Positions 5,672 to 14,287 are shown, counted from the stretch's first letter. The stretch: 14,500 bases of DNA from Oscillospiraceae bacterium (GCA_021771675.1 JAETOP010000135.1:1-14500); one strand, 5' to 3'. The notes: generated from the sequence alone by a model not told the origin. Numbers and translations are program-made.

Positions 5672-8600
5672 ATGAGGATCCAACATAACATCCCCGCCAT
5701 GAGCGCCTACCGCAACTACACCAACAACGTTGCGGCCATGAAGAAGAACCTGGAGAAGCTCTCTTCCGGCTACAAGATCAACCGCGCCGGTGACGACGCC
5801 GCCGGTCTGGCCATTTCCGAGAAGATGCGCGCCCAGATCACCGGCCTGGAGACCGCCCAGAAGAACGCCAAGGACGGCATCAGCCTGGTGCAGACCGCCG
5901 AGGGCGCCCTGACCGAGGTCCACGATATGCTCAACCGCATGGTGGAGCTGGCCTCCATGTCCGCCAACGGCACCTACGACAACACCACCGACCGTGCCCA
6001 GCTCCAGAAGGAGATGGACCAGCTCAAGGCCGAAATCAACCGTATCGCCGACAGCTCCAACTTCAACGGCATCAACCTGCTGGACGGCTCCATGGACAGC
6101 AAGGCCGACCTGACCAAGTTCTCCGACAAGCTGCAGATCGCCGAGTGGGTGGGCAGCACCCAGAACTCCCTGGCCGACGTGGGCGATGGCACCATCGTAC
6201 ATAACGGCCAGCAGGAGGCCAAGGCTACCACCTTCTCCGTAGAGCTGAACAACTCCACCGTCACCGGCGACAAGGGCGTGTCCATCACCATCGGCGATAA
6301 CGAGGCCCTGACCCTGACCGCCGACGAGATCAGCGAGGGCGCCAGCGCCGACGAGATCGCCGCCGCCATCGCGAGCAAGTACGGCAAGGACGGCGTGGAC
6401 TTCCTGGCCGAGGACGGGACCACCAAGGTCAACTTCGACGTAAAGGCCCAGGGCGACAAGATCGTCTTCACCCAGAAGGAGATGCCCAAGAACGCCAGCG
6501 AGATCGTGGGCAGCAAGTTCGCCATCAAGTACGAGGGTATTGGCGCAGTCAGCGAAAGTAACTCCTCCGCCTCCCTGAACACAGGCGCGCTTACGGTTAC
6601 CGCGCCCGGCACAAACAATACGGGCGTAACTGCCCAGACCTTCAAGTGGGCGGACGGCGCTACTGCCGAGCAGCGCAACGCCCTCAACAAGCTCATTGAG
6701 GACAACACCACCGCCACTACTACTGTCAGCATTGATGTGATTGCCAAGACTGGTGCTACAGCCAAGAAAGTGGAGAACTACTCGGTGGACATCACCTCCC
6801 TGCAGAAGGCACTGGGCGATGGTTACACCGTTACCGCGAAGATCAAGGACGGAGCGGAGGTCAAAGCGGACGAGGTCGACCCCAACATCTTCAATCTTGC
6901 GAACGCTGCTAACGCCAGCAATCTTCAGCTGACTATCAGCGACAAGGACGGCAACGCGATCGGTATGATTGACCTTGCGCTGACGGGCAGCGGTACTGAC
7001 GTGAACGGTGCAGCAGCGGCCAATACCGATTACAAGGGCACCTTCACGCTGGGCCAGGGCACCCCCCTGAACACCAATCCCACCAGCACCTTTAAGGATG
7101 ACGGCAATATGCTGCCCGCTGCCGTCACGACCGGAACCGCCAATGCTTTCGTGGCCGATGGCGGCATTACTGCGAAGCAGCAGAACGCTTTCAACGAGCT
7201 GCTGGGCGAGAAGGGCCTGAATATCTCCTTCCAGCTGTCCGATCTGGCCGGCAACGCGACACAGGCTGGCTCTAAGATCAAGATCACCTTCGACCAGGCC
7301 CTGACCGACGCCGGGTACACGTTGAAAATCGGCGATGGGACGAATGAGACTGAGGTCAAAGCCGGAAAGGATATCTCCTTCGCCACCGCCGCTGCTGCCG
7401 GGGTCCTTAAGACCGATGCAACTGCTACGCTCAAGATTTATGACAAAGATGGTAATGCGATTGGCGCAATCGCTTTGGACCTGACTGCGGCCAACACCAA
7501 GCTGAACACCGGCGTGACCACCGTGACCCTGAACCGCTCCAACTTCACCGCGGACGCAACGGAGACCGGCAAGGTTCTGGCGGAGAAGGCGGCCATTACC
7601 ATGACCGACAAGGACGGCAACGCGATCACCGTGGACAATTGGGCTTCCGCCACTGCCGGTGACGGCGCGGACCTGGCCAAGGACGGCTCCACCATGTCCA
7701 TCGACATCGAGGGCAAGACTTATACCGTCACCTTCAAGGGCAGCGGCCTGAGCGAGGAGGAAAAGGCCAGCGGCAAGTTCATCGACCTGAGCGATAATAA
7801 CGTCTATAACGGCACCAACTTTGGCGTTGCCGATACCAAGCCCGCCAGCATTCTGGCCGCGTTCCAAGGTGCGCTCCGGCAGCAGCTGGCCAACGCCGCC
7901 AAGGAGGGCGCTCTGGGTACGGAGGACTATAAGAGCTACGCGAACCTGACCCTCGCCACCGGCGCCACTCCTGATACGAACACGGTCAAGATCACGGCGA
8001 ATGTCACCAACCACTCCTACTCCATCGCCGGCAACGGCACCGAGGAAGCGGGCGCCGTCCCCGGCGGCATTTCCGTCAACGGCGGCAAGGACCCCAACGC
8101 CTCCACCACCCACAACACCACCGGCCAGATCGCCGACGCAGGCCGTCTCGCCAGCACCTTCATCACCAATGATATGCTGGAGGGCCTGAAGGACGGCTCC
8201 CAGTTCAAAGTGGGCGACGTGACCTACACCTTCGCCGTGGGCAAGGACAGCAAGGTGACCGGCGATAACGTCATCGACCTGAGGGACATGACCGCTGCCG
8301 ACAAGGATCTGGTAGAGAAGGCCATGGAGCGCCTGAGCCACGCCGACAACGAGATGTTCTCCATCGGCTATGACAAGGGCCGTGTCACCTTCACCGAGAA
8401 CAAGGAGTACAAGTGGGGCGAGGGCGTGGACCTGAGCACCCGGGACGGCATCGCTGAGCAGTTCGCTTTCTCCGTGGACGGCAAGGCCAGCGGCAAGTCT
8501 CTGACCCTCCAGATCGGCGACACTGCGGATGAGTACAACCAGCTGAAGGTGAACATTGCCGATTGCCATGTCGACGCCATCGGCATCGGCGATGCCTCCA

Positions 8601-8713
8601 TCGCTGACCAAGAGAGCGCCGCCAAGGCAGTGGACGCCATCAAGTCCGCTATCAACTACGTCTCCGCCCAAGCGAACCAGATGCCCCAGGGCGTGCTCCA
8701 GCTGCTCCAGTAA
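5672..8713 (+). CDS. fliC: Very large flagellin with C-terminal core deletion
   Basis: The 1013-residue product begins with an excellent flagellin D0/D1 domain ([15 protein letters not shown]...[24 protein letters not shown], to [11 protein letters not shown] near 130-140). A surface-exposed insert of about 830 residues follows, rich in Thr, Ala, Asp, Gly and Lys, with diverged internal repeats (D-K-D-G-N-A-I at about 422, 588 and 644). The C-terminus starts normally ([22 protein letters not shown], from 968) but at residues 998-1003 jumps from V-S-A-Q straight to [13 protein letters not shown]. Flagellins normally have about 60 more residues there (Q-N-R-L-E-H...I-R-D-x-D-M-A). The frame stays open. 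Assembly into filaments is therefore doubtful. ATG 5672 has GAAAGGA upstream. Exported through the flagellar type III system in relatives. Confidence 0.93.
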   Translation: MRIQHNIPAMSAYRNYTNNVAAMKKNLEKLSSGYKINRAGDDAAGLAISEKMRAQITGLETAQKNAKDGISLVQTAEGALTEVHDMLNRMVELASMSANGTYDNTTDRAQLQKEMDQLKAEINRIADSSNFNGINLLDGSMDSKADLTKFSDKLQIAEWVGSTQNSLADVGDGTIVHNGQQEAKATTFSVELNNSTVTGDKGVSITIGDNEALTLTADEISEGASADEIAAAIASKYGKDGVDFLAEDGTTKVNFDVKAQGDKIVFTQKEMPKNASEIVGSKFAIKYEGIGAVSESNSSASLNTGALTVTAPGTNNTGVTAQTFKWADGATAEQRNALNKLIEDNTTATTTVSIDVIAKTGATAKKVENYSVDITSLQKALGDGYTVTAKIKDGAEVKADEVDPNIFNLANAANASNLQLTISDKDGNAIGMIDLALTGSGTDVNGAAAANTDYKGTFTLGQGTPLNTNPTSTFKDDGNMLPAAVTTGTANAFVADGGITAKQQNAFNELLGEKGLNISFQLSDLAGNATQAGSKIKITFDQALTDAGYTLKIGDGTNETEVKAGKDISFATAAAAGVLKTDATATLKIYDKDGNAIGAIALDLTAANTKLNTGVTTVTLNRSNFTADATETGKVLAEKAAITMTDKDGNAITVDNWASATAGDGADLAKDGSTMSIDIEGKTYTVTFKGSGLSEEEKASGKFIDLSDNNVYNGTNFGVADTKPASILAAFQGALRQQLANAAKEGALGTEDYKSYANLTLATGATPDTNTVKITANVTNHSYSIAGNGTEEAGAVPGGISVNGGKDPNASTTHNTTGQIADAGRLASTFITNDMLEGLKDGSQFKVGDVTYTFAVGKDSKVTGDNVIDLRDMTAADKDLVEKAMERLSHADNEMFSIGYDKGRVTFTENKEYKWGEGVDLSTRDGIAEQFAFSVDGKASGKSLTLQIGDTADEYNQLKVNIADCHVDAIGIGDASIADQESAAKAVDAIKSAINYVSAQANQMPQGVLQLLQ

Positions 8714-8757
8714 AAAGCTGTTCACGGTTGTTTTTGGAAAACAGCAAAGACCACCAA

Positions 8758-8789
8758 GGGGACGGGCTTCGGCCCGTCCCCTGCTTTGT
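8758..8789 (+). terminator. Strong hairpin terminator after flagellin
   Basis: GGGGACGGGC (8758-8767) pairs perfectly with GCCCGTCCCC (8772-8781) around a TTCG loop, followed by TGCTTTGT. The T-run is short, so it may be leaky and allow reduced read-through into the methylase gene, or act as a processing or stability hairpin for the abundant flagellin mRNA. Confidence 0.85.
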
Positions 8790-8807
8790 AAATGAGGTGA
8801 GCTCAAT

Positions 8808-10073
8808 ATGCCCAATGAAACAATCAAGATCTTCCTCTACTCCGCGCTGATTCCGAACTTCTACACGAATTTCCGCTGTCTGGCCCAGGATTGCCGGGAC
8901 ACCTGCTGCTCGGGTTGGAGGATTGCGTTTGACAAAAAGGACTATCTGCGCTTGCGCTGCCTGGACGCGCCCGCCGAGGTAAAGGCAAAACTGGACCAGT
9001 GTGTGCGCCGGGAGCGGAATGGCAACAATGATGACGGTTTTTTCGGAAAATTCGATTTGGATTCCAACGGCGGGCGGTGCCCGCTCCAAACCTCGGAGGG
9101 GCTGTGTTCCCTCCAGCTGGCCTGCGGCCACAAGGCCCTGCCTGGTGTATGTATGACCTATCCGCGGGAAATCGGATATACCCCCGCCGCCAAAGAATAC
9201 GCTCTCTCCCCGTCCTGCGAGGGGGTGCTCCAGCAGCTCTGGGATCTGCCGGACGGCGTGGAATTTGTAGAAAATCCCTTGTCAAAAGTGGAACAAAGGA
9301 CTGTGAACATTCCGCGTGGAGAAAATCTCACGCCGCACTTTGCGCCGCTGCGCAGTCTGTTCATTGATATTCTGCAAAACCGGGCGATGCCCCTGCACCA
9401 GCGGATGCTCCTTCTGGGAATTGTACTTCAGCGGCTGCAAAAGGAGGACTGGACGAATTTTGACCCGGACAACTGGGTTGAACGGATGGCCGCTTTGACT
9501 GATGCGGGCACTGTCAAGGACATGATTGCAAATATTGCCGGAAACAGGGATATGTACGTACTTCAGAACCTGCACGTTTTGGATACGATTGCTGCGGCGG
9601 GAGCGCACTGGCCCACCCAGCTTTACAATACATTGGGTGTCAAGCAAAAGGCCGAAGCGGTATCTGATGAGAATGGGGAAATAGGGCGTGTGGCCCAAAT
9701 TACAACCACCTTTTCCCCCAAAGCCTATGAGGACGCGCTGAAACAGTTCCAGGCATCGTTTTCGGATCACGAATATTTCTTTGAAAATCTGATGGTCGCC
9801 GTTTCACTATATCTGAGCTTTCCAAATCTAAGCAGCAGGGAGGCGTTGTGGAAAAGCTATGTTTCCCTCTGTAATCTGTATAGCTTTTATCATTTTGTAT
9901 CGGTTCTGAGCTGCAAGGAGGACGTCTCAAAGGAGCGCCTGTTTCACATGATCGTCATGGCCAGCAGGGCAACGATGCATAATAGGGACCGCTTAAACGG
10001 TTTTCAGGAGGACCTGTTTCAGAATGAGAGCTCGACACTGGCCCATATGGCAATCCTGTTGCTCTGGAACTAA
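8808..10073 (+). CDS. fliB: Flagellin lysine N-methylase FliB
   Basis: The 421-residue protein matches the FliB family, which methylates surface lysines of flagellin. The cysteine signature of the family is complete: F-R-C-L-A-Q-D-C-R-D-T-C-C-S-G-W (Cys24, 29, 33, 34), then C-P-L-Q...L-C-S-L (Cys91, 100), Cys106, G-V-C-M-T-Y-P-R (Cys115) and S-P-S-C-E-G-V (Cys137); relatives are thought to carry an iron-sulfur cluster. The C-terminal two-thirds is helical with no motif I recognise. Length is normal for the family. ATG 8808 has AGGTGA upstream. It lies 94 bp after the flagellin stop, beyond a hairpin, and its codon use is less GC-rich than fliC. Its natural substrate is most likely the Lys-rich insert of the adjacent flagellin, although it could also act on resident flagellin. 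Confidence 0.9.
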   Translation: MPNETIKIFLYSALIPNFYTNFRCLAQDCRDTCCSGWRIAFDKKDYLRLRCLDAPAEVKAKLDQCVRRERNGNNDDGFFGKFDLDSNGGRCPLQTSEGLCSLQLACGHKALPGVCMTYPREIGYTPAAKEYALSPSCEGVLQQLWDLPDGVEFVENPLSKVEQRTVNIPRGENLTPHFAPLRSLFIDILQNRAMPLHQRMLLLGIVLQRLQKEDWTNFDPDNWVERMAALTDAGTVKDMIANIAGNRDMYVLQNLHVLDTIAAAGAHWPTQLYNTLGVKQKAEAVSDENGEIGRVAQITTTFSPKAYEDALKQFQASFSDHEYFFENLMVAVSLYLSFPNLSSREALWKSYVSLCNLYSFYHFVSVLSCKEDVSKERLFHMIVMASRATMHNRDRLNGFQEDLFQNESSTLAHMAILLLWN

Positions 10074-10105
10074 AGACTGGGCAGGATTATCCGAACGGTC
10101 CGAAT

Positions 10106-10150
10106 GGCGCACTTCTATACATAGGCTTCGCCATGTATGAAGTGCGCCCT
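10106..10150 (+). other. Origin of transfer (oriT), MOBQ type
   Basis: GGCGCACTTC-T-ATACAT (10106-10122) pairs with ATGTAT-GAAGTGCGCC (10133-10148), a 16-bp stem with one bulged T, and the loop itself contains GGC-TTC-GCC. The right arm ends in GAAGTGCGCCCT, which resembles the nick region I recall for RSF1010/R1162- and pIP501-type oriTs. It lies about 460 bp upstream of a MobA/MobL relaxase gene, the usual arrangement. The nick is expected near GCGCC/CT; the precise site is inferred. Confidence 0.78.
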
Positions 10151-10177
10151 GCGGGGCTTGCGTCGCTGCGCTCCGAA

Positions 10178-10196
10178 CAAGGGGCTTCGCCCCTTG
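10178..10196. repeat. Short perfect hairpin next to oriT
   Basis: CAAGGGGC (10178-10185) pairs with GCCCCTTG (10189-10196) around TTC. There is no T-run, so it is not a standard terminator. It may be part of the oriT-proximal structure. Confidence 0.5.
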
Positions 10197-10248
10197 CGCC
10201 GCTTCGCGGCTATCCCCATCCGAAGTCCTAAACCGAATACCACATTTT

Positions 10249-10282
10249 GACCGCTTTGCGTTATAGCAGGGCGGTCTTTTTT
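10249..10282 (+). terminator. Probable terminator upstream of mobilization genes
   Basis: GACCGC (10249-10254) pairs with GCGGTC (10271-10276), followed by six Ts (10277-10282). The loop is 16 nt. It would stop transcripts coming from fliB/oriT before the mobilization operon. Confidence 0.65.
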
Positions 10283-10317
10283 GCCCAAAATTCAAAATTT
10301 CAGGAGGTAAATTTGTC

Positions 10318-10611
10318 ATGGAAAAATCACGAGAAGAATTGCAGAAAGAGCTGGATGCTGCCCTCAAAAAATTAGAACGGTATCGGCACAAACAACAACG
10401 GCTGGAAAACCGTCTCAAATATTACCAACAGGGTGAGCGGCGGAAGCGGGCCCATCGTCTCATCACCCGTGGCGCGGCGGTGGAAAGTGTGACTCCGGCG
10501 GTTCGTGGCATGGGCGAGAGGGCCTTTTTTCTTTTTGTGGAGCAGGTCTTTTCTCTGCCGGAAGTTGCCGCCCTGGTGGGCCGCCTCGCCACGGAACAGG
10601 AGGGCGGCTGA
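10318..10611 (+). CDS. DUF3847-like mobilization accessory protein
   Basis: The 97-residue protein starts with a highly charged coiled coil (residues 3-40, L-Q-K-E-L-D-A-A-L-K-K-L-E-R-Y-R-H-K-Q-Q-R-L-E-N-R-L), then a conserved-looking R-K-R-A-H-R-L-I-T-R-G-A-A-V-E-S stretch and a C-terminal helix with F-S-L-P-E-V. This matches the DUF3847 proteins that regularly precede MobA/MobL relaxases in Firmicutes elements. Function is not established; a MobC-like role at oriT is plausible. CAGGAGG lies upstream of ATG 10318. Its TGA (10609-10611) directly abuts the relaxase start, so the two genes form an operon with coupled translation. Confidence 0.82.
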   Translation: MEKSREELQKELDAALKKLERYRHKQQRLENRLKYYQQGERRKRAHRLITRGAAVESVTPAVRGMGERAFFLFVEQVFSLPEVAALVGRLATEQEGG

Positions 10612-12078
10612 TTGGCCTTATTCCATCTCCACGTCACCCAAGTGAAACGGAGCGCCGGACAGTCCGCCATCGCCTGTGCCGCCTACCGAGCTGGGGAAAA
10701 ACTGTTCAGCGAGTATTACGGCGAAATCAACGATTTCACCAACAAGGGCGGCGTGATCTGTTCAGATATTTTTCTGCCCTCCCATGCTCCTCCCGAATAC
10801 CGGGACCGGGCTGTCCTCTGGAACGCCGTAGAGAGCGTGGAGCGGAGCAAAACCGCCCAACTCGCATACAGCTTTGACATCGCTTTGCAGAACGAGTTTT
10901 CGTTAGAAGAAAACATCGCTTTGGCAAGGCGTTTTGTGTCTGAGCAGCTTGTGAGCCGGGGCATGATTGCCGACTTCGCCATCCACCAGCCGGACAAGGC
11001 AGACGGCGGCATCCCCAACCCGCACTTTCATGTCCTCTGTCCCATCCGGCCTTTTAACCCGGACGGCAAATGGGGCTTTAAGCAGCGGCGGGTCTATCGT
11101 CTGGACGAGGACGGAAACCGCATCATGGGTGAGGACGGTAAAGCCCTCTTTGACGCTGTTCCCACCACCGACTGGGGAAGCCCGGAGACTTTGGAACGTT
11201 GGCGGGAAGCATGGGCAAGCATGGTCAACGCCAAGTTTGAGGAAAAAGGTTTGACGTGCCGCATTGACCACCGCTCCTACGAGCGCCAGGGGTTGGATAT
11301 CGTGCCCACTGTCCATGAAGGCGTCGCTGTCCGCCAGATGGAGGCCAAGGGTATCACCACCGACAAGGGCGATCTCAACCGCTGGATTAAAAAAGCCAAT
11401 GGCCTGCTCCGGGATATTCGGAGAAAAATTGCCGCTCTGACCGATTGGATAGCGGCGGCAAGAGAGGAATTGAGCAAACCCCAGGCCCCCGGCCTTGCCA
11501 GCCTTCTGTCCAATTACTACAACGCCAGAAATGCCGGGGCATGGAGCAATAAAGCCAAGGTAGGCAACTTAAAGTATTTCTCTCAGGCCATCAACTTTCT
11601 GACGGAAAACCAGCTTTTTTCTTTGGAGGATTTGGAGGCCCGCATCGCCATTCACGATGGCAAATTGCAGGCATCCAAAGTTTCCATGAAAGCGAAATCC
11701 GCCAGGAAAAAGGAACTGGAGGAATTGCTCCGCTGCGCCGACCTTTACCGAGAGCTGAAGCCCATCTATGACGAGCTACAGGGTGCCAGATGGAAGTCTC
11801 GGCGTGAGAAATTCAAGGCAGACCATGAGAGCGAATTGAAGCAATTCCATATGGCCCGGCGAAAGCTGGAGAAGCTCCGCACCCCTGACGGCAAAATTCC
11901 CGTGCAGACGTGGCGGCAGGAGCTGGCTTTACTTCAACGGGAGTATCAAGCTGAATATGAGCAGTACAAGCCCATGAGGGATGAGATGGCGGCCCTCCTG
12001 CGAGTGAAGGACTGTGTGGACACCGTTCTGCGCCAGCAGGAGCAGACTCAGCAGAAACGCCGGGAGGTGGAGCGGTAA
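10612..12078 (+). CDS. mobA: MobA/MobL family relaxase (MOBQ)
   Basis: The 488-residue protein begins at TTG 10612, with AGGAGG just upstream in the end of the preceding gene. Residues 1-200 are the relaxase domain: A-L-F-H-L-H-V...R-S-A-G-Q-S-A-I-A-C-A-A-Y-R-A-G-E-K, with Tyr25 in the place of the nicking tyrosine of R1162 MobA; His125 (A-I-H-Q) and the H-F-H motif (His138, His140, followed by V-L-C-P-I-R-P) would bind the metal. Residues 215-250 carry the usual D-H-R-S-Y-E-R-Q-G sequence. The rest, 260-488, is a long helical, coiled-coil-rich tail without a primase or helicase domain. It nicks oriT (10106-10150) and pilots the strand through a helper's secretion system. All catalytic positions appear intact. 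Confidence 0.92.
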   Translation: MALFHLHVTQVKRSAGQSAIACAAYRAGEKLFSEYYGEINDFTNKGGVICSDIFLPSHAPPEYRDRAVLWNAVESVERSKTAQLAYSFDIALQNEFSLEENIALARRFVSEQLVSRGMIADFAIHQPDKADGGIPNPHFHVLCPIRPFNPDGKWGFKQRRVYRLDEDGNRIMGEDGKALFDAVPTTDWGSPETLERWREAWASMVNAKFEEKGLTCRIDHRSYERQGLDIVPTVHEGVAVRQMEAKGITTDKGDLNRWIKKANGLLRDIRRKIAALTDWIAAAREELSKPQAPGLASLLSNYYNARNAGAWSNKAKVGNLKYFSQAINFLTENQLFSLEDLEARIAIHDGKLQASKVSMKAKSARKKELEELLRCADLYRELKPIYDELQGARWKSRREKFKADHESELKQFHMARRKLEKLRTPDGKIPVQTWRQELALLQREYQAEYEQYKPMRDEMAALLRVKDCVDTVLRQQEQTQQKRREVER

Positions 12079-12106
12079 CTTCTGGTTACGGTTATTTTGA
12101 CGCTGA

Positions 12107-12143
12107 CCTGCATCAGAACGAAACGGTTTCGTTCTGATGCAGG
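12107..12143. repeat. Perfect 18-bp palindrome after the relaxase gene
   Basis: CCTGCATCAGAACGAAAC (12107-12124) and its exact reverse complement (12126-12143) flank a single G. No T-run follows on either strand, so a simple terminator is unlikely; a protein-binding dyad or mRNA 3'-end hairpin is possible. Confidence 0.75.
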
Positions 12144-12438
12144 AAAAGAGTGACAGCAAAATGTTCAGCACGAGCAGAAGGAGGTAGCGGCATATTTCGC
12201 CGCCACCTCAGAGGCAACGTTGCCGACAATTTGTCGCTGACGTGGCGGCGCGGTACGCTGTCGAAAACCAGGACAAAGCTGTTCTGAAAATCAAACGCGC
12301 ATTTTGCGCCCTTGATTTTCACGCTAAAACCGACCCAATGTCGCTTTTAGGCCCGCCAGCCTAAAAGGGAAACGGTTTCCGTTTTAGAATTTTGTATGGA
12401 CCGAGATAAAATATTTGATAAACGTGAAAGGAGCGCCT
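12144..12438 (+). promoter_or_regulatory. Structured leader with mutually exclusive hairpins
   Basis: No gene is seen. Several stems follow one another: GGTAGCGGC with GCCGCCACC (about 12183-12209, one mismatch); GAAAATCAA (12286-12294) with TTGATTTTC (12312-12320), enclosing GCGCA/TGCGC; CTTTTAGG (12344-12351) with CCTAAAAG (12360-12367); and CTAAAA-G-GGAAAC (12361-12373) with GTTTCC-G-TTTTAG (12375-12387). The last two share 12361-12367 and so cannot both form. The second is followed by AATTTTG, a weak terminator. This alternative pairing upstream of the recombinase operon suggests attenuation, but may just be the end of the relaxase transcript. Confidence 0.45.
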
Positions 12439-12642
12439 ATGGCAAAAGCAAAGGAGCCTGTCATCACTGTCAGTACCATTTTCGCCGGGAGGCAGACGGG
12501 CAGGCAAGCCTTTATGGATTTGATATTATACAAGCGGGAAATGTCGAAATCCCGCGTTGACTGCGACCCCGCCACGGGGTATAATGAAGTTACTCCAAAC
12601 TGCGGTATACACAGCGGAACGGAGGTCATCAATGAGGACTAA
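12439..12642 (+). CDS. Small conserved-type protein upstream of recombinase, unknown function
   Basis: The 67-residue product (M-A-K-A-K-E-P-V-I-T-V-S-T-I-F-A-G-R-Q-T-G-R-Q-A-F-M-D-L-I-L...) has AAAGGAG 8 nt before its ATG. Small proteins of this look are familiar to me directly before large serine recombinases in clostridial elements, but I cannot name a domain. It ends at TAA 12640-12642, overlapping the recombinase start by 11 nt, so the two are co-transcribed and probably translationally coupled. The second half is polar with three cysteines and no evident fold. It might be a directionality or regulatory factor; that is speculation. An in-frame TTG at 12415 is less likely. Confidence 0.7.
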   Translation: MAKAKEPVITVSTIFAGRQTGRQAFMDLILYKREMSKSRVDCDPATGYNEVTPNCGIHSGTEVINED

Positions 12643-14287
12643 CACTGTGTATGCTGAACCCTATCCCCAGGAGGTGAGAGCAGCTATCTACTGCCGTCTT
12701 TCCAAAGACGACGATTTGAGCGGACCCAGCGCCAGCATCCAGAACCAGCGAGAGCTTTTGTGCCGTTTCTGTGAAGAACAGGGATGGCGCGTGGCCGGGA
12801 TTTTCCAGGACGATGGCTACACCGGGCTGAATATGGACCGCCCCGATTTCCAAAAAATGCTGACGGCAATCAAACAAAAGATGTTCGATGTGGTACTGAC
12901 CAAAGACCTGTCCCGGCTGGGCCGGAATCATTTGCAGGTGGGCCAGCTTCTGGAGGACTTCTTTCCCCGCCAGAAGGTGCGTTACATTGCGTTAAACGAC
13001 GCTGTGGACAGCAATGAGGAAAACGAGATCACACCCTTCCGCACCCTGCTGAACGAGATGTATAGCCGGGATGTGAGCAAGAAGGTTCACTCGTCCTATT
13101 TGACCAAGGCCAAATCAGGGAAGTTTACGGGGTGTCTTGCTCCCTTCGGTTACAAGAAGGACCCGCTGGACAAGAACCGCCTTGTCATTGACGAGGACAC
13201 CGCATGGATCATCCGCAAGATTTACGACTTTGCCCGGAACGGCTACGGCCCCAATCACATCCGGCGCAGGCTGGAGGAAGAAGAAATCCCCTGCCCTGCC
13301 TGGTGGAACCGTCAGAAAGGCTTGCGCGACCATATCACCAAGTTTGAGCGTGAGGACCCGGAGCGGGGGCGGTTCATGTGGGACTTTACCACCATCAAGG
13401 AGATTTTGTCCAACCCTGTTTACATTGGCGCTATCGCCTCTCAAAAGACGAATTACCGCTTCAAGATCGGCTGGATGGGCGACAAGAAGCCGGAGGAGTG
13501 GATTATCGTTCCTGGGGTACATGAGGCCATCATTGACCGCGATACTTATGATGTGGTGCAGGAGAAGGTCAAAAGCCGAAAGCGGGCCGACGCCTGGGGA
13601 AATTTCAGCTTGTTTGCTGGGCTGGTGAAGTGCGGACAGTGCGGCAGCACCATGACCGTCCGCCGCGCCAACCAGAAGGGTGAGGTTCGGATTTACACCT
13701 GTTCCCGGTATAACAAATACGGCAAAGCTCACTGCACCCAGCACCGCATCAAGTACGAAACGCTCTATGAGATTGTGCTGGAGCAGATTAGAAGCTGTGC
13801 GCAAAAGGCCCTGGCCGATGAACAGGAGGCCGCCGCCCAGCTTCGGGAGAACTGCCAAGCGGACGAGCAGGCCGAGCGGCTTCTGATCGAGCAGAGCATA
13901 GCCGAGGACAGCGAACGGATTGACGCGCTGGAACGCATCATCAGCCGTGTGTATGAGGATATGGTCGCGGGACGCATCACCGAGGACAATTTCAACCGCA
14001 TCCTGGAGAACAGCCAGACGGAGCAGGCCACGCTGAAAAACCGTGTCATGCTGAACCGTGAGCGGTTGGCCCAACAGGCCCAGGAACAGGAGGACAACAC
14101 CCGCTGGCTGGAAATTATCAAGGACTATGCCGACATCCAGGAATTGGACGCTGTGACGCTGAACCGCCTCATTCAGAAGATCGTTATTCATGAAGATATG
14201 GACGGCGATACCGTTCGGCAGACGGTGGAAATCCATTTTAATTTCAACAATCAAGCGGATAAACACAGGTTTATTCGAGAGAAATAA
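12632..14287 (+). CDS. Large serine recombinase (TnpX/TndX-like) of the element
   Basis: The 551-residue enzyme starts at ATG 12632 with GGAGG 6 nt upstream. Domains in order: resolvase-type catalytic domain (about 14-165; A-A-I-Y-C-R-L-S-K-D-D-D with nucleophile Ser24; T-K-D-L-S-R-L-G-R-N-H); recombinase domain (about 175-290; A-P-F-G-Y-K-K-D-P...I-R-K-I-Y-D-F-A...G-P-N-H-I-R-R-R-L); zinc ribbon (Cys334, Cys337, Cys357, Cys368); and a coiled coil (about 385-480) typical of large serine integrases. It carries out excision and integration of the element. Its place at the right end, 97 bp from the attR core, and the GA-containing core fit the TnpX group. All key residues appear intact, so the element is probably still mobile. 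An in-frame ATG-like start at 12557 lacks family similarity before residue 26. Confidence 0.93.
   Translation: MRTNTVYAEPYPQEVRAAIYCRLSKDDDLSGPSASIQNQRELLCRFCEEQGWRVAGIFQDDGYTGLNMDRPDFQKMLTAIKQKMFDVVLTKDLSRLGRNHLQVGQLLEDFFPRQKVRYIALNDAVDSNEENEITPFRTLLNEMYSRDVSKKVHSSYLTKAKSGKFTGCLAPFGYKKDPLDKNRLVIDEDTAWIIRKIYDFARNGYGPNHIRRRLEEEEIPCPAWWNRQKGLRDHITKFEREDPERGRFMWDFTTIKEILSNPVYIGAIASQKTNYRFKIGWMGDKKPEEWIIVPGVHEAIIDRDTYDVVQEKVKSRKRADAWGNFSLFAGLVKCGQCGSTMTVRRANQKGEVRIYTCSRYNKYGKAHCTQHRIKYETLYEIVLEQIRSCAQKALADEQEAAAQLRENCQADEQAERLLIEQSIAEDSERIDALERIISRVYEDMVAGRITEDNFNRILENSQTEQATLKNRVMLNRERLAQQAQEQEDNTRWLEIIKDYADIQELDAVTLNRLIQKIVIHEDMDGDTVRQTVEIHFNFNNQADKHRFIREK

Noticed and set aside
5663..8827. Very long open frame on the minus strand (over 1000 codons)
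   Set aside because: It mirrors the GC-rich flagellin codons; the plus strand frame has unmistakable flagellin ends, while the minus product is low-complexity Gly/Val/Leu with no family similarity.
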